Positions 1-5,266 of a stretch of 5,266 nucleotides of DNA are shown one piece after another (position 1 is the first letter of the stretch; every line of letters starts with the position of its first letter). The position numbers and the translations under genes were made by a program. Where the stretch lies: the NCBI GenBank assembly GCA_964354365.1, contig CAYGZM010000223.1, forward strand, positions 1 to 5,266. Direction: 5' to 3'. Source of the stretch: CAYGZM01 sp964354365 (lineage in GTDB: Bacteria; Planctomycetota; Phycisphaerae; Sedimentisphaerales; Anaerobacaceae). The notes under the pieces are model-generated. The model did not search any database and was not told the origin of the DNA. It saw nothing but the letters and a program-made list of their open reading frames with translations.

Positions 1-76
1 TAAAGCCACATAAAACCGGTCCCGTCCCCAACTTGCAGGCCCAAACGGAACAGAATCCGGGCAAACAGTCTATTCT

Positions 77-119
77 ATTCTAACATATAAGCAACAGTTC
101 AGTCAACATCTTTTTTTTT
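77..119 (-). promoter_or_regulatory. Strong sigma70-type promoter with A-tract, firing left out of the window
   Basis: On the minus strand, TTGACT (101-106) is a 5/6 match to the -35 consensus. An 18-nt spacer leads to TAGAAT (77-82), a 5/6 match to the -10 consensus, preceded by TGT, which gives an extended -10 (TGn). A run of nine A (111-119) lies just upstream of the -35 box and resembles an UP element. Transcription would begin near position 70 and run towards position 1, so the gene or RNA it serves lies outside the window. The minus-strand repeat of TAGAAT at 72-77 offers a second -10 register. The promoter lies downstream of the chaperone operon and cannot drive it. Confidence 0.7.
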
Positions 120-147
120 GCAGTAAATTTGGGTATCTAAGGAACGT

Positions 148-212
148 CGTACCCCCCAGAAGGATATGGTACATGACCGCAGGCTGTTCACGGGAAGCTA
201 AGTGAGGGTACG
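148..212. repeat. Inverted repeats able to form alternative folds
   Basis: CGTACCC (148-154) is a perfect reverse complement of GGGTACG (206-212). GTACC (149-153) can pair instead with GGTAC (168-172), and TCAC (188-191) can pair with GTGA (202-205) immediately next to the long stem. The folds at the left end are mutually exclusive, and a probable terminator follows at 224-259. No known RNA family is recognised and no good plus-strand promoter is visible, so an RNA gene is only a possibility. Confidence 0.3.
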
Positions 213-223
213 CCAGAGGCCGG

Positions 224-259
224 AAAACCGACTTTTGTCACGGCTTTGGCCGGTTTTTT
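224..259. terminator. Probable intrinsic terminator, possibly bidirectional
   Basis: AAAACCG (224-230) is complementary to CGGTTTT (251-257), a 7-bp stem over a 20-nt loop. Inside it, CGGC (241-244) and GCCG (249-252) can form a compact hairpin with a TTTG loop. Plus-strand reading ends in six T (254-259), the better orientation. On the minus strand the stem ends in four T, so it could also stop the chaperone operon about 125-160 nt after the last stop codon. The stems are short, so confidence is moderate. Confidence 0.45.
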
Positions 260-262
260 CAC

Positions 263-280
263 GTTAGGCCGGACCCTAAC
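263..280. repeat. Perfect 6-bp hairpin in the operon 3' region
   Basis: GTTAGG (263-268) and CCTAAC (275-280) are perfect reverse complements around a 6-nt loop. No T run follows on either strand, so it is not an intrinsic terminator on its own. It lies between the stop codon of the TerB/J-like gene and the probable terminator and could stabilise the 3' end of the operon transcript; that role is inference. Confidence 0.4.
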
Positions 281-380
281 CGCCATCGTCAAAATTAGGC
301 AAAGTGGTTGCGAATGGTTCTTGTACACAAGGGGTCATCAATACAGCAGAGGTTTGGTTTCAGTCCCGGAACAAGATGCG

Positions 381-1931
381 TTAGCCAACATACTCGCGTC
401 GCGCCTCGGCAATAAGGCTGAGCATCTGATCCGCCTGGGCCTGAATTTGAGGATCCGAATTTGTTACTCTCGCATTCCATTTGCTGTATTCTTTGTTCAG
501 ATGCCGTCGGGTCTTCTCTTTGCTCATGTTCGATGTGACGCCGAGGACAACTTCCGTGTTCCTGACCTGATGCATATTCACCGGCAGAATTCTCTCGGCC
601 ATACCGCGAAAGACATCCGGGTCAACCTCAAGCCACGCAGCCAGGTCGCTGAGAAGGGCCAACTCCTCCGGGGCAGCCGAGCCTTTCGCCTGCGCTACGC
701 GAAGGCAGAGGTCCAGAATATCATACCGATCCGCCAGGGGCGCTATTTCGACTATTTCTCTGCAGATTTCATAGGTATTGAGCTGATTGCCGTCGCGGAA
801 AAAAGCGAGAGTCTTGTTGAGGGCCTTTTCGAGCATTCGCCGGGCCTTGTCGGAGCCTTGAGACGAACAGACGTTGTCTCTTGCCCAGCTCTTTATGACA
901 TCAACCTCACAGTTGAACAGTCTGCCGTCTGAGGCGCTTACGGTAAACGCCAACGCAACCGCGAGCGTTTTTGTGCGCCAGCTGTTTTCCTCCATATCGA
1001 TGTAACCCAAGTCGCTGTTGTCATAGCTTAACGTGCACTCAGCGTGCGCAAGGGCCTGAGTGTCCCGGCGAGATAATATCGACGCCCGGAACCGCAAATC
1101 ACGCCTGCCTTTTCGAGGGAGCAGAAGCCACTCAGGTCGCAACTGGGCGACAACAGTCCAGTCCGATAGAACAGTGTGCCGGCTCGTGAGCTTTCCAAGC
1201 TCGGCGCTGTAACAGAACGCCGGCGAGTCCCCCATCCGCCACTGTCCGGCCTTTGCATGGACAGGGCTGGGGTCGCGTGCCGAATCCGTGACATCCAGAA
1301 TAGCAGCCCTTAATATCGCCTCGCAGCCGTCGCCGGGAGCATTGACTGAGCCACATATTTCCACGGCAAAGACATCAGAAACCAAACCGTTTTTTGGGTC
1401 CCGTACAAGGCGGACGCGACAATTAAAAACTGCCGGGTCGGACGCCGCAGAGGTTTCAACACATGCGCCGCAATCCACCTTGCCGAAAACGACTTGCTGG
1501 ATCGCACCTGCCAAAGCCGATAATCCCGGGCGCTCGCTCAAATCGGACACAGTCGAGCGTACGCGCAAGGCCGGCAACCTCAAGCGACGAATCAATGCCC
1601 AGAACTGTGGGCCAATAGTCAACTTCTTGAAATTGAGGCTGGCGGTGGACAGATGAGATTTGAGGCCGGCAAGAACAGCCGAAAGCCTGGCCCAACCTGC
1701 CGCACACGCACACTTGCATTTGCCAGCCAATGCTGCCAATCCACGACCACCAAACCCGCATAAGGGCCTTAGATACTTGGTCAGGCCTTGAAGGCTCAAG
1801 CAGCGCGCCAACTGGAGCAGCGTGGGCGAACCGCCTGAATCCGCAAATCTGGCATAGCCAATCAGGCCAAGCCAGATTAGCGCTGCAGACACCGGCGCCA
1901 CAATTAGGACTGTAATGAGAAGTCCGCCCAT
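381..1931 (-). CDS. Membrane-anchored TerB-like and degenerate J-like domain protein (DjlA-like layout)
   Basis: Last gene of the operon, 516 residues. Residues 3-27 form one membrane segment, followed by a basic Cys-containing stretch (C44, C58, C72, C74, C76), so the bulk should be cytoplasmic. Residues about 165-310 look beta-rich and match no domain I can name. Residues about 318-447 resemble the TerB-like helical domain of DjlA in two halves: LAVALAFTVSASDGRLFNCE, with its ASDG and following Glu, and later ILDLCLRVAQAKG followed by ELALLSDLAAWLEV. Residues about 458-515 align with a J domain: VVLGVTSNMS matches the YxVLGVxxxAS start, RRHLNKEYSKW matches helix II, and QADQMLSLIAEAR matches helix III. 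The HPD triad is replaced by N486-A487-R488. The gene starts 19 nt after the Hsp70 stop with only a weak GGTG signal (1937-1940), suggesting translational coupling. Likely role: recruiting or controlling the neighbouring Hsp70 at the membrane. Without HPD, classical ATPase stimulation is doubtful. Confidence 0.85.
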   Translation of the reverse strand: MGGLLITVLIVAPVSAALIWLGLIGYARFADSGGSPTLLQLARCLSLQGLTKYLRPLCGFGGRGLAALAGKCKCACAAGWARLSAVLAGLKSHLSTASLNFKKLTIGPQFWALIRRLRLPALRVRSTVSDLSERPGLSALAGAIQQVVFGKVDCGACVETSAASDPAVFNCRVRLVRDPKNGLVSDVFAVEICGSVNAPGDGCEAILRAAILDVTDSARDPSPVHAKAGQWRMGDSPAFCYSAELGKLTSRHTVLSDWTVVAQLRPEWLLLPRKGRRDLRFRASILSRRDTQALAHAECTLSYDNSDLGYIDMEENSWRTKTLAVALAFTVSASDGRLFNCEVDVIKSWARDNVCSSQGSDKARRMLEKALNKTLAFFRDGNQLNTYEICREIVEIAPLADRYDILDLCLRVAQAKGSAAPEELALLSDLAAWLEVDPDVFRGMAERILPVNMHQVRNTEVVLGVTSNMSKEKTRRHLNKEYSKWNARVTNSDPQIQAQADQMLSLIAEARREYVG

Positions 1932-1950
1932 TTACACACCGCACAGATCA

Positions 1951-3501
1951 CTATTCAACTTTGAAGGCCTCCAGACGGTCGCTCGTCTGTTCCGTCTCAC
2001 TTTTCATAACGTTGCCGTTTTTGTCCAAGCAGAGTTCAACCTCAAGGACCCGGTCCGATTCAAGGTCTTCAAACTTACAGTGCATCCTCTGGTTCACGTC
2101 ATAGCTGTAAGTAACCTTGATTGGACAATTTGCGGGCCTTTCCGGAGGCAGCTCGAGCTTGTGTGTCGCGATTCTGTTCACGTACTCGGGCGCAGTGTCC
2201 TCGCCCTGCGTTATAGTCACCTCGACAGCCGATTGGCCCTCTGAAACCGTATAGAAGGTCTGCGATGCCTCACACGGCAACGGCGTATTCTTCTTGAGAA
2301 TAATGCGGTTTTCAACAACGCGTCTGCCCGTCTTCTTGTCGATAGGCGCACAAATAGTGCCGAAACTGTGATTGCAGACATCTGTCAGATTGATGTCCCT
2401 CAGGCCCGTGGCGATTCCCGCGGGTACGGCATCGGGGTCTCTTCTCAGCATCGTCAATCCCGCATGCAGGGCAGCACCCAACGCTACGCACTCATCGACG
2501 TTTACCGCATTCTCAGGCGGACGTCCGAACATCTTCTCCAGGCGCTCCTGGATCGCCGGTATGCGAGTGCTGCCGCCCACCAGCAACACCTTGGCTATTT
2601 CGGAGGGCTTGAGGCCTGCCTCTTCCAGGGCGACTTCCACCAGGATATCCGTGCGGGACAGGAATGAGGAAATGGCCTCCTCGAACATCTCGCGCGTTAC
2701 TTCGGCCCTCATACTTCCCGCGGACCCATAGAGCATCTTCTTCGCAACAGGCCGTCGTGACAACGTCTTTTTGATGTCTTCGGCCTCGTCCTCATATTTT
2801 GCCCTGTCCTCGTCGGAGCCTATCAGCTCGGCGTTGAGCTTGTCCCTGTATATCCGCTCCAGAATCTCAAGCACCTTGCGGTCAAAATCGATGCCGCCGA
2901 GCGCGTGGTCCCCCTGCGAACAGATAATATCCATCTGGTGTCCCTTGACGTTCATTATGGTGACGTCAAACGTCCCGCCGCCGAGGTCATACACGAGGAC
3001 TTTTCCCGAGACTTCGCGGGTGGTTGCATAGTATAGCGCCGCCGCTACAGGCTCATTGACAATCCCAATTACGTTCAGTCCGATTGATGTGGCCGCGTCC
3101 ATAGTCGCCTTCCTGCGAACCTCGTCAAAATGCGCCGGAACTGAAATAACCGCATCGCGAATTTCGCCATGTTCAGCCGAGCAATCCTGCTTGAGCTTTT
3201 TCAGAATCAGCGCGGACAGCTCCACCGCCGTCCAGTCCTTGCCGTCTATGGTTTTGCGGTAATTCGGATCGCCCATGTGCCGCTTTATCCACCGCACAGA
3301 CCGTTGAGCATTCAAATGTCTCGAATTAATCGCCTCGATTCCGACCCGGATAAGCCCCGGGTTCTCTTCGTCGAAGAAAATCGCCGAGGGCGTGAGCCTT
3401 TCGCCGTCGGCATTCGGAATAATCTCGGGCTTGCCGATAGTATTCAAAATAGCTAATTCCGAGAAGGTCGTTCCAAGGTCTATGCCCACTATATTTGCCA
3501 T
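1951..3501 (-). CDS. Lidless Hsp70-family chaperone ATPase, HscC-like
   Basis: An Hsp70 of 516 residues, cytoplasmic, with no signal peptide or membrane segment. The nucleotide-binding domain (about 1-368) is complete: phosphate-1 loop GIDLGTT (6-12), catalytic-type Lys73 in IKRHMG (equivalent to DnaK Lys70), NEPVAAAL (149-156), phosphate-2 DLGGGTFD (172-179), GGIDFD (202-207) and adenosine loop LLVGGSTRIP (306-315). The linker at 369-375 reads DINLTDV, followed by C376. It resembles the HscC linker (ILTDIC) more than DnaK VLLLD. A beta substrate-binding domain follows (about 376-495), including TPLP, QTFYTVSEGQSAV and TITQGE. The protein ends about 20 residues later, so the alpha-helical lid is absent; DnaK is 638 residues and HscC 556. 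A good GAGGAG ribosome binding site supports the ATG. It lies between a GrpE-like gene and a TerB/J-like gene, the expected exchange factor and co-chaperone partners. Identity as Hsp70 is certain; assignment to the HscC branch is inference. Confidence 0.97.
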   Translation of the reverse strand: MANIVGIDLGTTFSELAILNTIGKPEIIPNADGERLTPSAIFFDEENPGLIRVGIEAINSRHLNAQRSVRWIKRHMGDPNYRKTIDGKDWTAVELSALILKKLKQDCSAEHGEIRDAVISVPAHFDEVRRKATMDAATSIGLNVIGIVNEPVAAALYYATTREVSGKVLVYDLGGGTFDVTIMNVKGHQMDIICSQGDHALGGIDFDRKVLEILERIYRDKLNAELIGSDEDRAKYEDEAEDIKKTLSRRPVAKKMLYGSAGSMRAEVTREMFEEAISSFLSRTDILVEVALEEAGLKPSEIAKVLLVGGSTRIPAIQERLEKMFGRPPENAVNVDECVALGAALHAGLTMLRRDPDAVPAGIATGLRDINLTDVCNHSFGTICAPIDKKTGRRVVENRIILKKNTPLPCEASQTFYTVSEGQSAVEVTITQGEDTAPEYVNRIATHKLELPPERPANCPIKVTYSYDVNQRMHCKFEDLESDRVLEVELCLDKNGNVMKSETEQTSDRLEAFKVE

Positions 3502-3507
3502 TTTGTG

Positions 3508-3513
3508 CTCCTC
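3508..3513 (-). promoter_or_regulatory. Ribosome binding site of the Hsp70 gene
   Basis: The minus strand reads GAGGAG six nucleotides before the ATG at 3501, a near-ideal Shine-Dalgarno sequence and spacing. It is much stronger than the sites before the other two genes (GAGAG very close to the first ATG, GGTG before the third), so the Hsp70 may be made in excess over its membrane partners. The excess is inference. Confidence 0.85.
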
Positions 3514-3561
3514 GCTATTACTTGGGTCCTCACTTTCAAAAGGTCGAGAACCGCAACAATT

Positions 3562-5085
3562 TCAGCCAAATAGCTTAACCTGGGCAGCGCGCACTACTTT
3601 GAAATTGTCTTCGTCGATAAAGTACTGGTATCCCGGCCTGACGATCCTGGCTATCCTGCCCGACTGTTCGGGATCGTCGCACTGCTCTCTTTCCTTGACC
3701 GCCTCCGTGGATTTCTCCTGTCCCCGGTAGAGACTGTTCACTTCGGGCTTGAACTGTTCAACGCCGCTGGACTCCAGGGCGAATACCAGCTCATCCCTTA
3801 CCTCCCTGAGATGCTCCGCCGCAACATCTTCTTCGGAAAGCTGCTCAATACGACCCTCAATGTTGTCAATACAACGTATCACCCGCAGGCAGAAGGTCCT
3901 TATTATGCTCCAGTCATAACCATCCTGCAGCTTTTCCACACGCTCCTGCTGGTGAGAGGCGTATTCACGAATAGCCGAGACCTGTTCCGTAAGCTCTTTG
4001 AGCGCATTGTTCAGCGGCTTTGAGTGGTCGAGCGTCGTCTGCCGGACATTTTGAGCCATCCGCTTGAACTCCTCCATCTGCTGCTCCAAGCTTTCAGTTT
4101 TGACCTTCAAAGACTCCTCAAGCATCAGGGAACCCTCCTGATGGCTTAATAAAGCGCTCCCACTGATTTCCACGCCGGAATTGCTGTACGCCGCCTTGTC
4201 GGGATCCCGATCTCCCGCCGAAGCTGCCGCGTTCTCTTGCGATTTTTCAGATTTCTCGGCGGCGAACCGCACAGGAATCTTCTTGCGCTTCTTTGCCGAG
4301 CCGGACTTCTCTTCCCCGGAAATGCCGGTTTGCAAAGCCGGATCGTGTTCGGCGCCAGGATTCGCCTCTGAGTTGTCCCGGTCCGAATTTGCACCGACCG
4401 GTCCGCCGAAGGCGGATTTCCCAACCAGGCGCCGACTTGACTCCGCAACGCCTCGCACAAAGGGAGTCTCAGACGGCTGGTCGTCAGTGTCTCTGTGCTG
4501 TTGAAGGTTCATTGGGCCTGTATGAGAGAAACCTTCACCTTCAGCAGGTTCTCGCCGGTCTTGAACATCGCTGGAGAACCTCCTCAGACGAGACACGCCT
4601 CCAATGAGAAGTCGAACCATCCACAACAGAAGACACCCGCCAAGAGTGGTCCCTCCAATAGAAGCACACACAACAGAGCCTGTCAGGACAGACTCGTTGA
4701 ACTCCTTTCGTTTTCTGTACTTGTCCACTTCATCCTGCCAGTTGTTGCCGTAGAGAACGTCGGCAAAAGGATATGCGTCAAGCTCGCCGGTGGCCAGTCT
4801 GTCGAGATCAGCCGCCAGGCGTTCCTGCTGCTCGCGATTAAGCTCGGCCTTCGTCTTGCCCTGACCGAAACCATCGAGTTTCAGAGGTGAAGCCAACCGC
4901 TCTTCGGGGGAAAGCTCCAACCATTCATTGTAGCGTCTCAGATACTCGTCCGGCGCTGAACCGTACTTGAGCTTGCAGGAAGCGGCTCGCTGCCGTTCCT
5001 TCCTCCGCTCGGTCAGAACCCAGCCAAGCACTGTGCCGCCGACGAGCAGCAGCACCAGACCAAGAATCGCACATTTTTTGAGCAT
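3562..5085 (-). CDS. Two-pass membrane protein with C-terminal GrpE-like nucleotide-exchange domain
   Basis: First gene of the operon, 507 residues. Residues 5-25 form a hydrophobic segment after a Lys-Lys start, and residues about 133-161 form a second one followed by Arg-rich sequence. The positive-inside rule therefore puts both ends in the cytoplasm and a charged, helix-prone loop (about 27-132) outside the membrane. Residues 165-315 are a polar, low-complexity linker. Residues about 318-385 are strongly heptad-like, probably a coiled coil. Residues about 386-507 resemble GrpE: a helix with RVIRCIDNIE (GrpE has a PVxDNLER-like stretch), then GVEQFKP, an STEAV patch comparable to the GrpE HEAV region, GRIARIVRPGY, and a terminal VVRAAQVKL that fits the GrpE beta domain ending in LRPAxVxV. 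Soluble GrpE is about 200 residues, so this is a long membrane-anchored variant. The likely role is ADP release from the Hsp70 encoded next. ATG at 5085 precedes the first membrane segment directly; a GAGAG at 5087-5091 lies close to it. The GrpE relation is by motif reading only. Confidence 0.85.
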   Translation of the reverse strand: MLKKCAILGLVLLLVGGTVLGWVLTERRKERQRAASCKLKYGSAPDEYLRRYNEWLELSPEERLASPLKLDGFGQGKTKAELNREQQERLAADLDRLATGELDAYPFADVLYGNNWQDEVDKYRKRKEFNESVLTGSVVCASIGGTTLGGCLLLWMVRLLIGGVSRLRRFSSDVQDRREPAEGEGFSHTGPMNLQQHRDTDDQPSETPFVRGVAESSRRLVGKSAFGGPVGANSDRDNSEANPGAEHDPALQTGISGEEKSGSAKKRKKIPVRFAAEKSEKSQENAAASAGDRDPDKAAYSNSGVEISGSALLSHQEGSLMLEESLKVKTESLEQQMEEFKRMAQNVRQTTLDHSKPLNNALKELTEQVSAIREYASHQQERVEKLQDGYDWSIIRTFCLRVIRCIDNIEGRIEQLSEEDVAAEHLREVRDELVFALESSGVEQFKPEVNSLYRGQEKSTEAVKEREQCDDPEQSGRIARIVRPGYQYFIDEDNFKVVRAAQVKLFG

Positions 5086-5089
5086 ACTC

Positions 5090-5266
5090 TCAAATCTTAA
5101 TCATTAAATGCAATGAACGCGGGAAAACTTGTGCTGCCGGGGGTAGTGCAGGTTCGACAGGGTTGTCCATTCCCTCGGCGCAGTCATTATGCGCACCGCT
5201 GATGCGATCTGCGCCCGGGAAGCTCTCTTTGATTCCAAATCCAAAAACCCGTCTCATAACTTCTAC
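5090..5266 (-). CDS. Possible 3' end of an upstream gene (partial, uncertain)
   Basis: A minus-strand frame is open from the window edge (codon at 5264-5266) to TGA at 5090-5092, giving 58 codons. It ends MIKI and contains GMDNPVEPALPPA. The stop lies 4 nt before the ATG of the GrpE-like gene, a spacing typical of coupled operon genes. I recognise no family. An open run this long is expected by chance fairly often at this GC content, and the proline-rich tail does not look like a folded domain. It may therefore be non-coding leader DNA. Sequence to the right of the window would decide. Confidence 0.3.
   Translation of the reverse strand, partial: VEVMRRVFGFGIKESFPGADRISGAHNDCAEGMDNPVEPALPPAAQVFPRSLHLMIKI

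Larger units (their letters stand above)
1..380. other. Intergenic region without a convincing gene
   Basis: This stretch after the stop of the TerB/J-like gene holds the outward minus-strand promoter (77-119), the inverted repeats (148-212), the probable terminator (224-259) and the small hairpin (263-280). Positions 1-70 would be the leader of the outward transcript; GCCC (39-42) and GGGC (59-62) could form a stem there. Positions 281-380 show nothing notable. A plus-strand open frame from 246 runs mostly antisense to the TerB/J-like gene and is not believed. Confidence 0.6.
381..5085 (-). other. Probable operon: GrpE-like, Hsp70, TerB/J-like
   Basis: Three same-strand genes are separated by 60 nt and 19 nt, with no hairpin plus T-run in either gap on the minus strand. 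All three encode components that belong together in Hsp70 chemistry: exchange factor, ATPase and J-like co-chaperone. I could not find a convincing sigma70 promoter in the 181 bases upstream of the first start codon, so transcription may begin further upstream, outside the window. Confidence 0.85.

Noticed and set aside
111..119. T9 run as a plus-strand intrinsic terminator
   Set aside because: No stable hairpin precedes it. It fits better as the A-tract upstream of the minus-strand promoter.
246..932. Plus-strand open frame of 228 codons antisense to the TerB/J-like gene
   Set aside because: It starts within the terminator region, has no recognisable domain, and overlaps a minus-strand frame with clear TerB-like and J-like patterns.
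1456..1944. Second minus-strand frame (162 codons, GTG start) overlapping the start of the TerB/J-like gene
   Set aside because: It is a shadow in another frame. The 381-1931 frame gives a clean membrane segment and continues to domains, whereas this one has no pattern.
1915..2244. Plus-strand open frame over the 3' end of the Hsp70 gene
   Set aside because: It is antisense to the conserved beta substrate-binding domain and has no recognisable domain.
1951..3501. Housekeeping DnaK
   Set aside because: Too short (516 residues), no lid, a non-DnaK linker, and partnered with membrane-bound co-factors rather than standard grpE and dnaJ.
3502..3561. Terminator or promoter in the 60-nt gap between the GrpE-like and Hsp70 genes
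   Set aside because: No hairpin with a T run and no -35/-10 pair; the only clear signal is the ribosome binding site.
5086..5266. Promoter for the chaperone operon
   Set aside because: CATAAT- and TTTAAT-like hexamers occur on the minus strand, but none has an acceptable -35 box at 16-18 nt.

Overview
The window carries a compact three-gene operon on the minus strand, flanked by short non-coding or uncertain DNA. All three products look like parts of one Hsp70 chaperone machine. In transcription order they are: a 507-residue two-pass membrane protein whose cytoplasmic end resembles GrpE, the Hsp70 nucleotide-exchange factor; a 516-residue soluble Hsp70 that stops at the end of the beta substrate-binding domain, so it has no helical lid; and a 516-residue single-pass membrane protein that ends in a TerB-like helical domain followed by a J-like domain. 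The last layout recalls DjlA. The exchange factor and the co-chaperone are therefore both predicted to sit in the membrane, with the soluble ATPase encoded between them.

Layout, right to left on the minus strand: 5090-5266 may be the 3' end of an upstream gene (weak evidence). Then come the GrpE-like gene (5085-3562), a 60-nt spacer with a good ribosome binding site, the Hsp70 gene (3501-1951), a 19-nt spacer, and the TerB/J-like gene (1931-381). Positions 1-380 hold no convincing gene. They contain a probable terminator (about 224-259), inverted repeats, and a strong sigma70-type promoter (about 77-106, minus strand) with a 9-base A tract just upstream. That promoter fires out of the window to the left and does not serve this operon.

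The unusual points are these. (i) The J-like domain lacks the His-Pro-Asp triad normally needed to stimulate Hsp70; the aligned residues are Asn-Ala-Arg. (ii) The Hsp70 keeps its ATPase residues but has no lid, and its interdomain linker is of the HscC type (LTDVC) rather than the DnaK type. (iii) The GrpE-like domain is tethered to two membrane segments that enclose a loop of roughly 105 residues predicted to be extracytoplasmic. My inference is a membrane-localised, specialised Hsp70 system rather than the housekeeping DnaK-DnaJ-GrpE set. Its client and trigger cannot be read from the sequence.

The organism is bacterial, with moderate GC (judged by eye at a little over 50 percent), Shine-Dalgarno initiation and a sigma70-like promoter. 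The domain style would fit the Planctomycetota/Verrucomicrobiota/Lentisphaerota area or another environmental Gram-negative lineage, but this placement is a guess. I see no mobile element, tRNA, rRNA or CRISPR.
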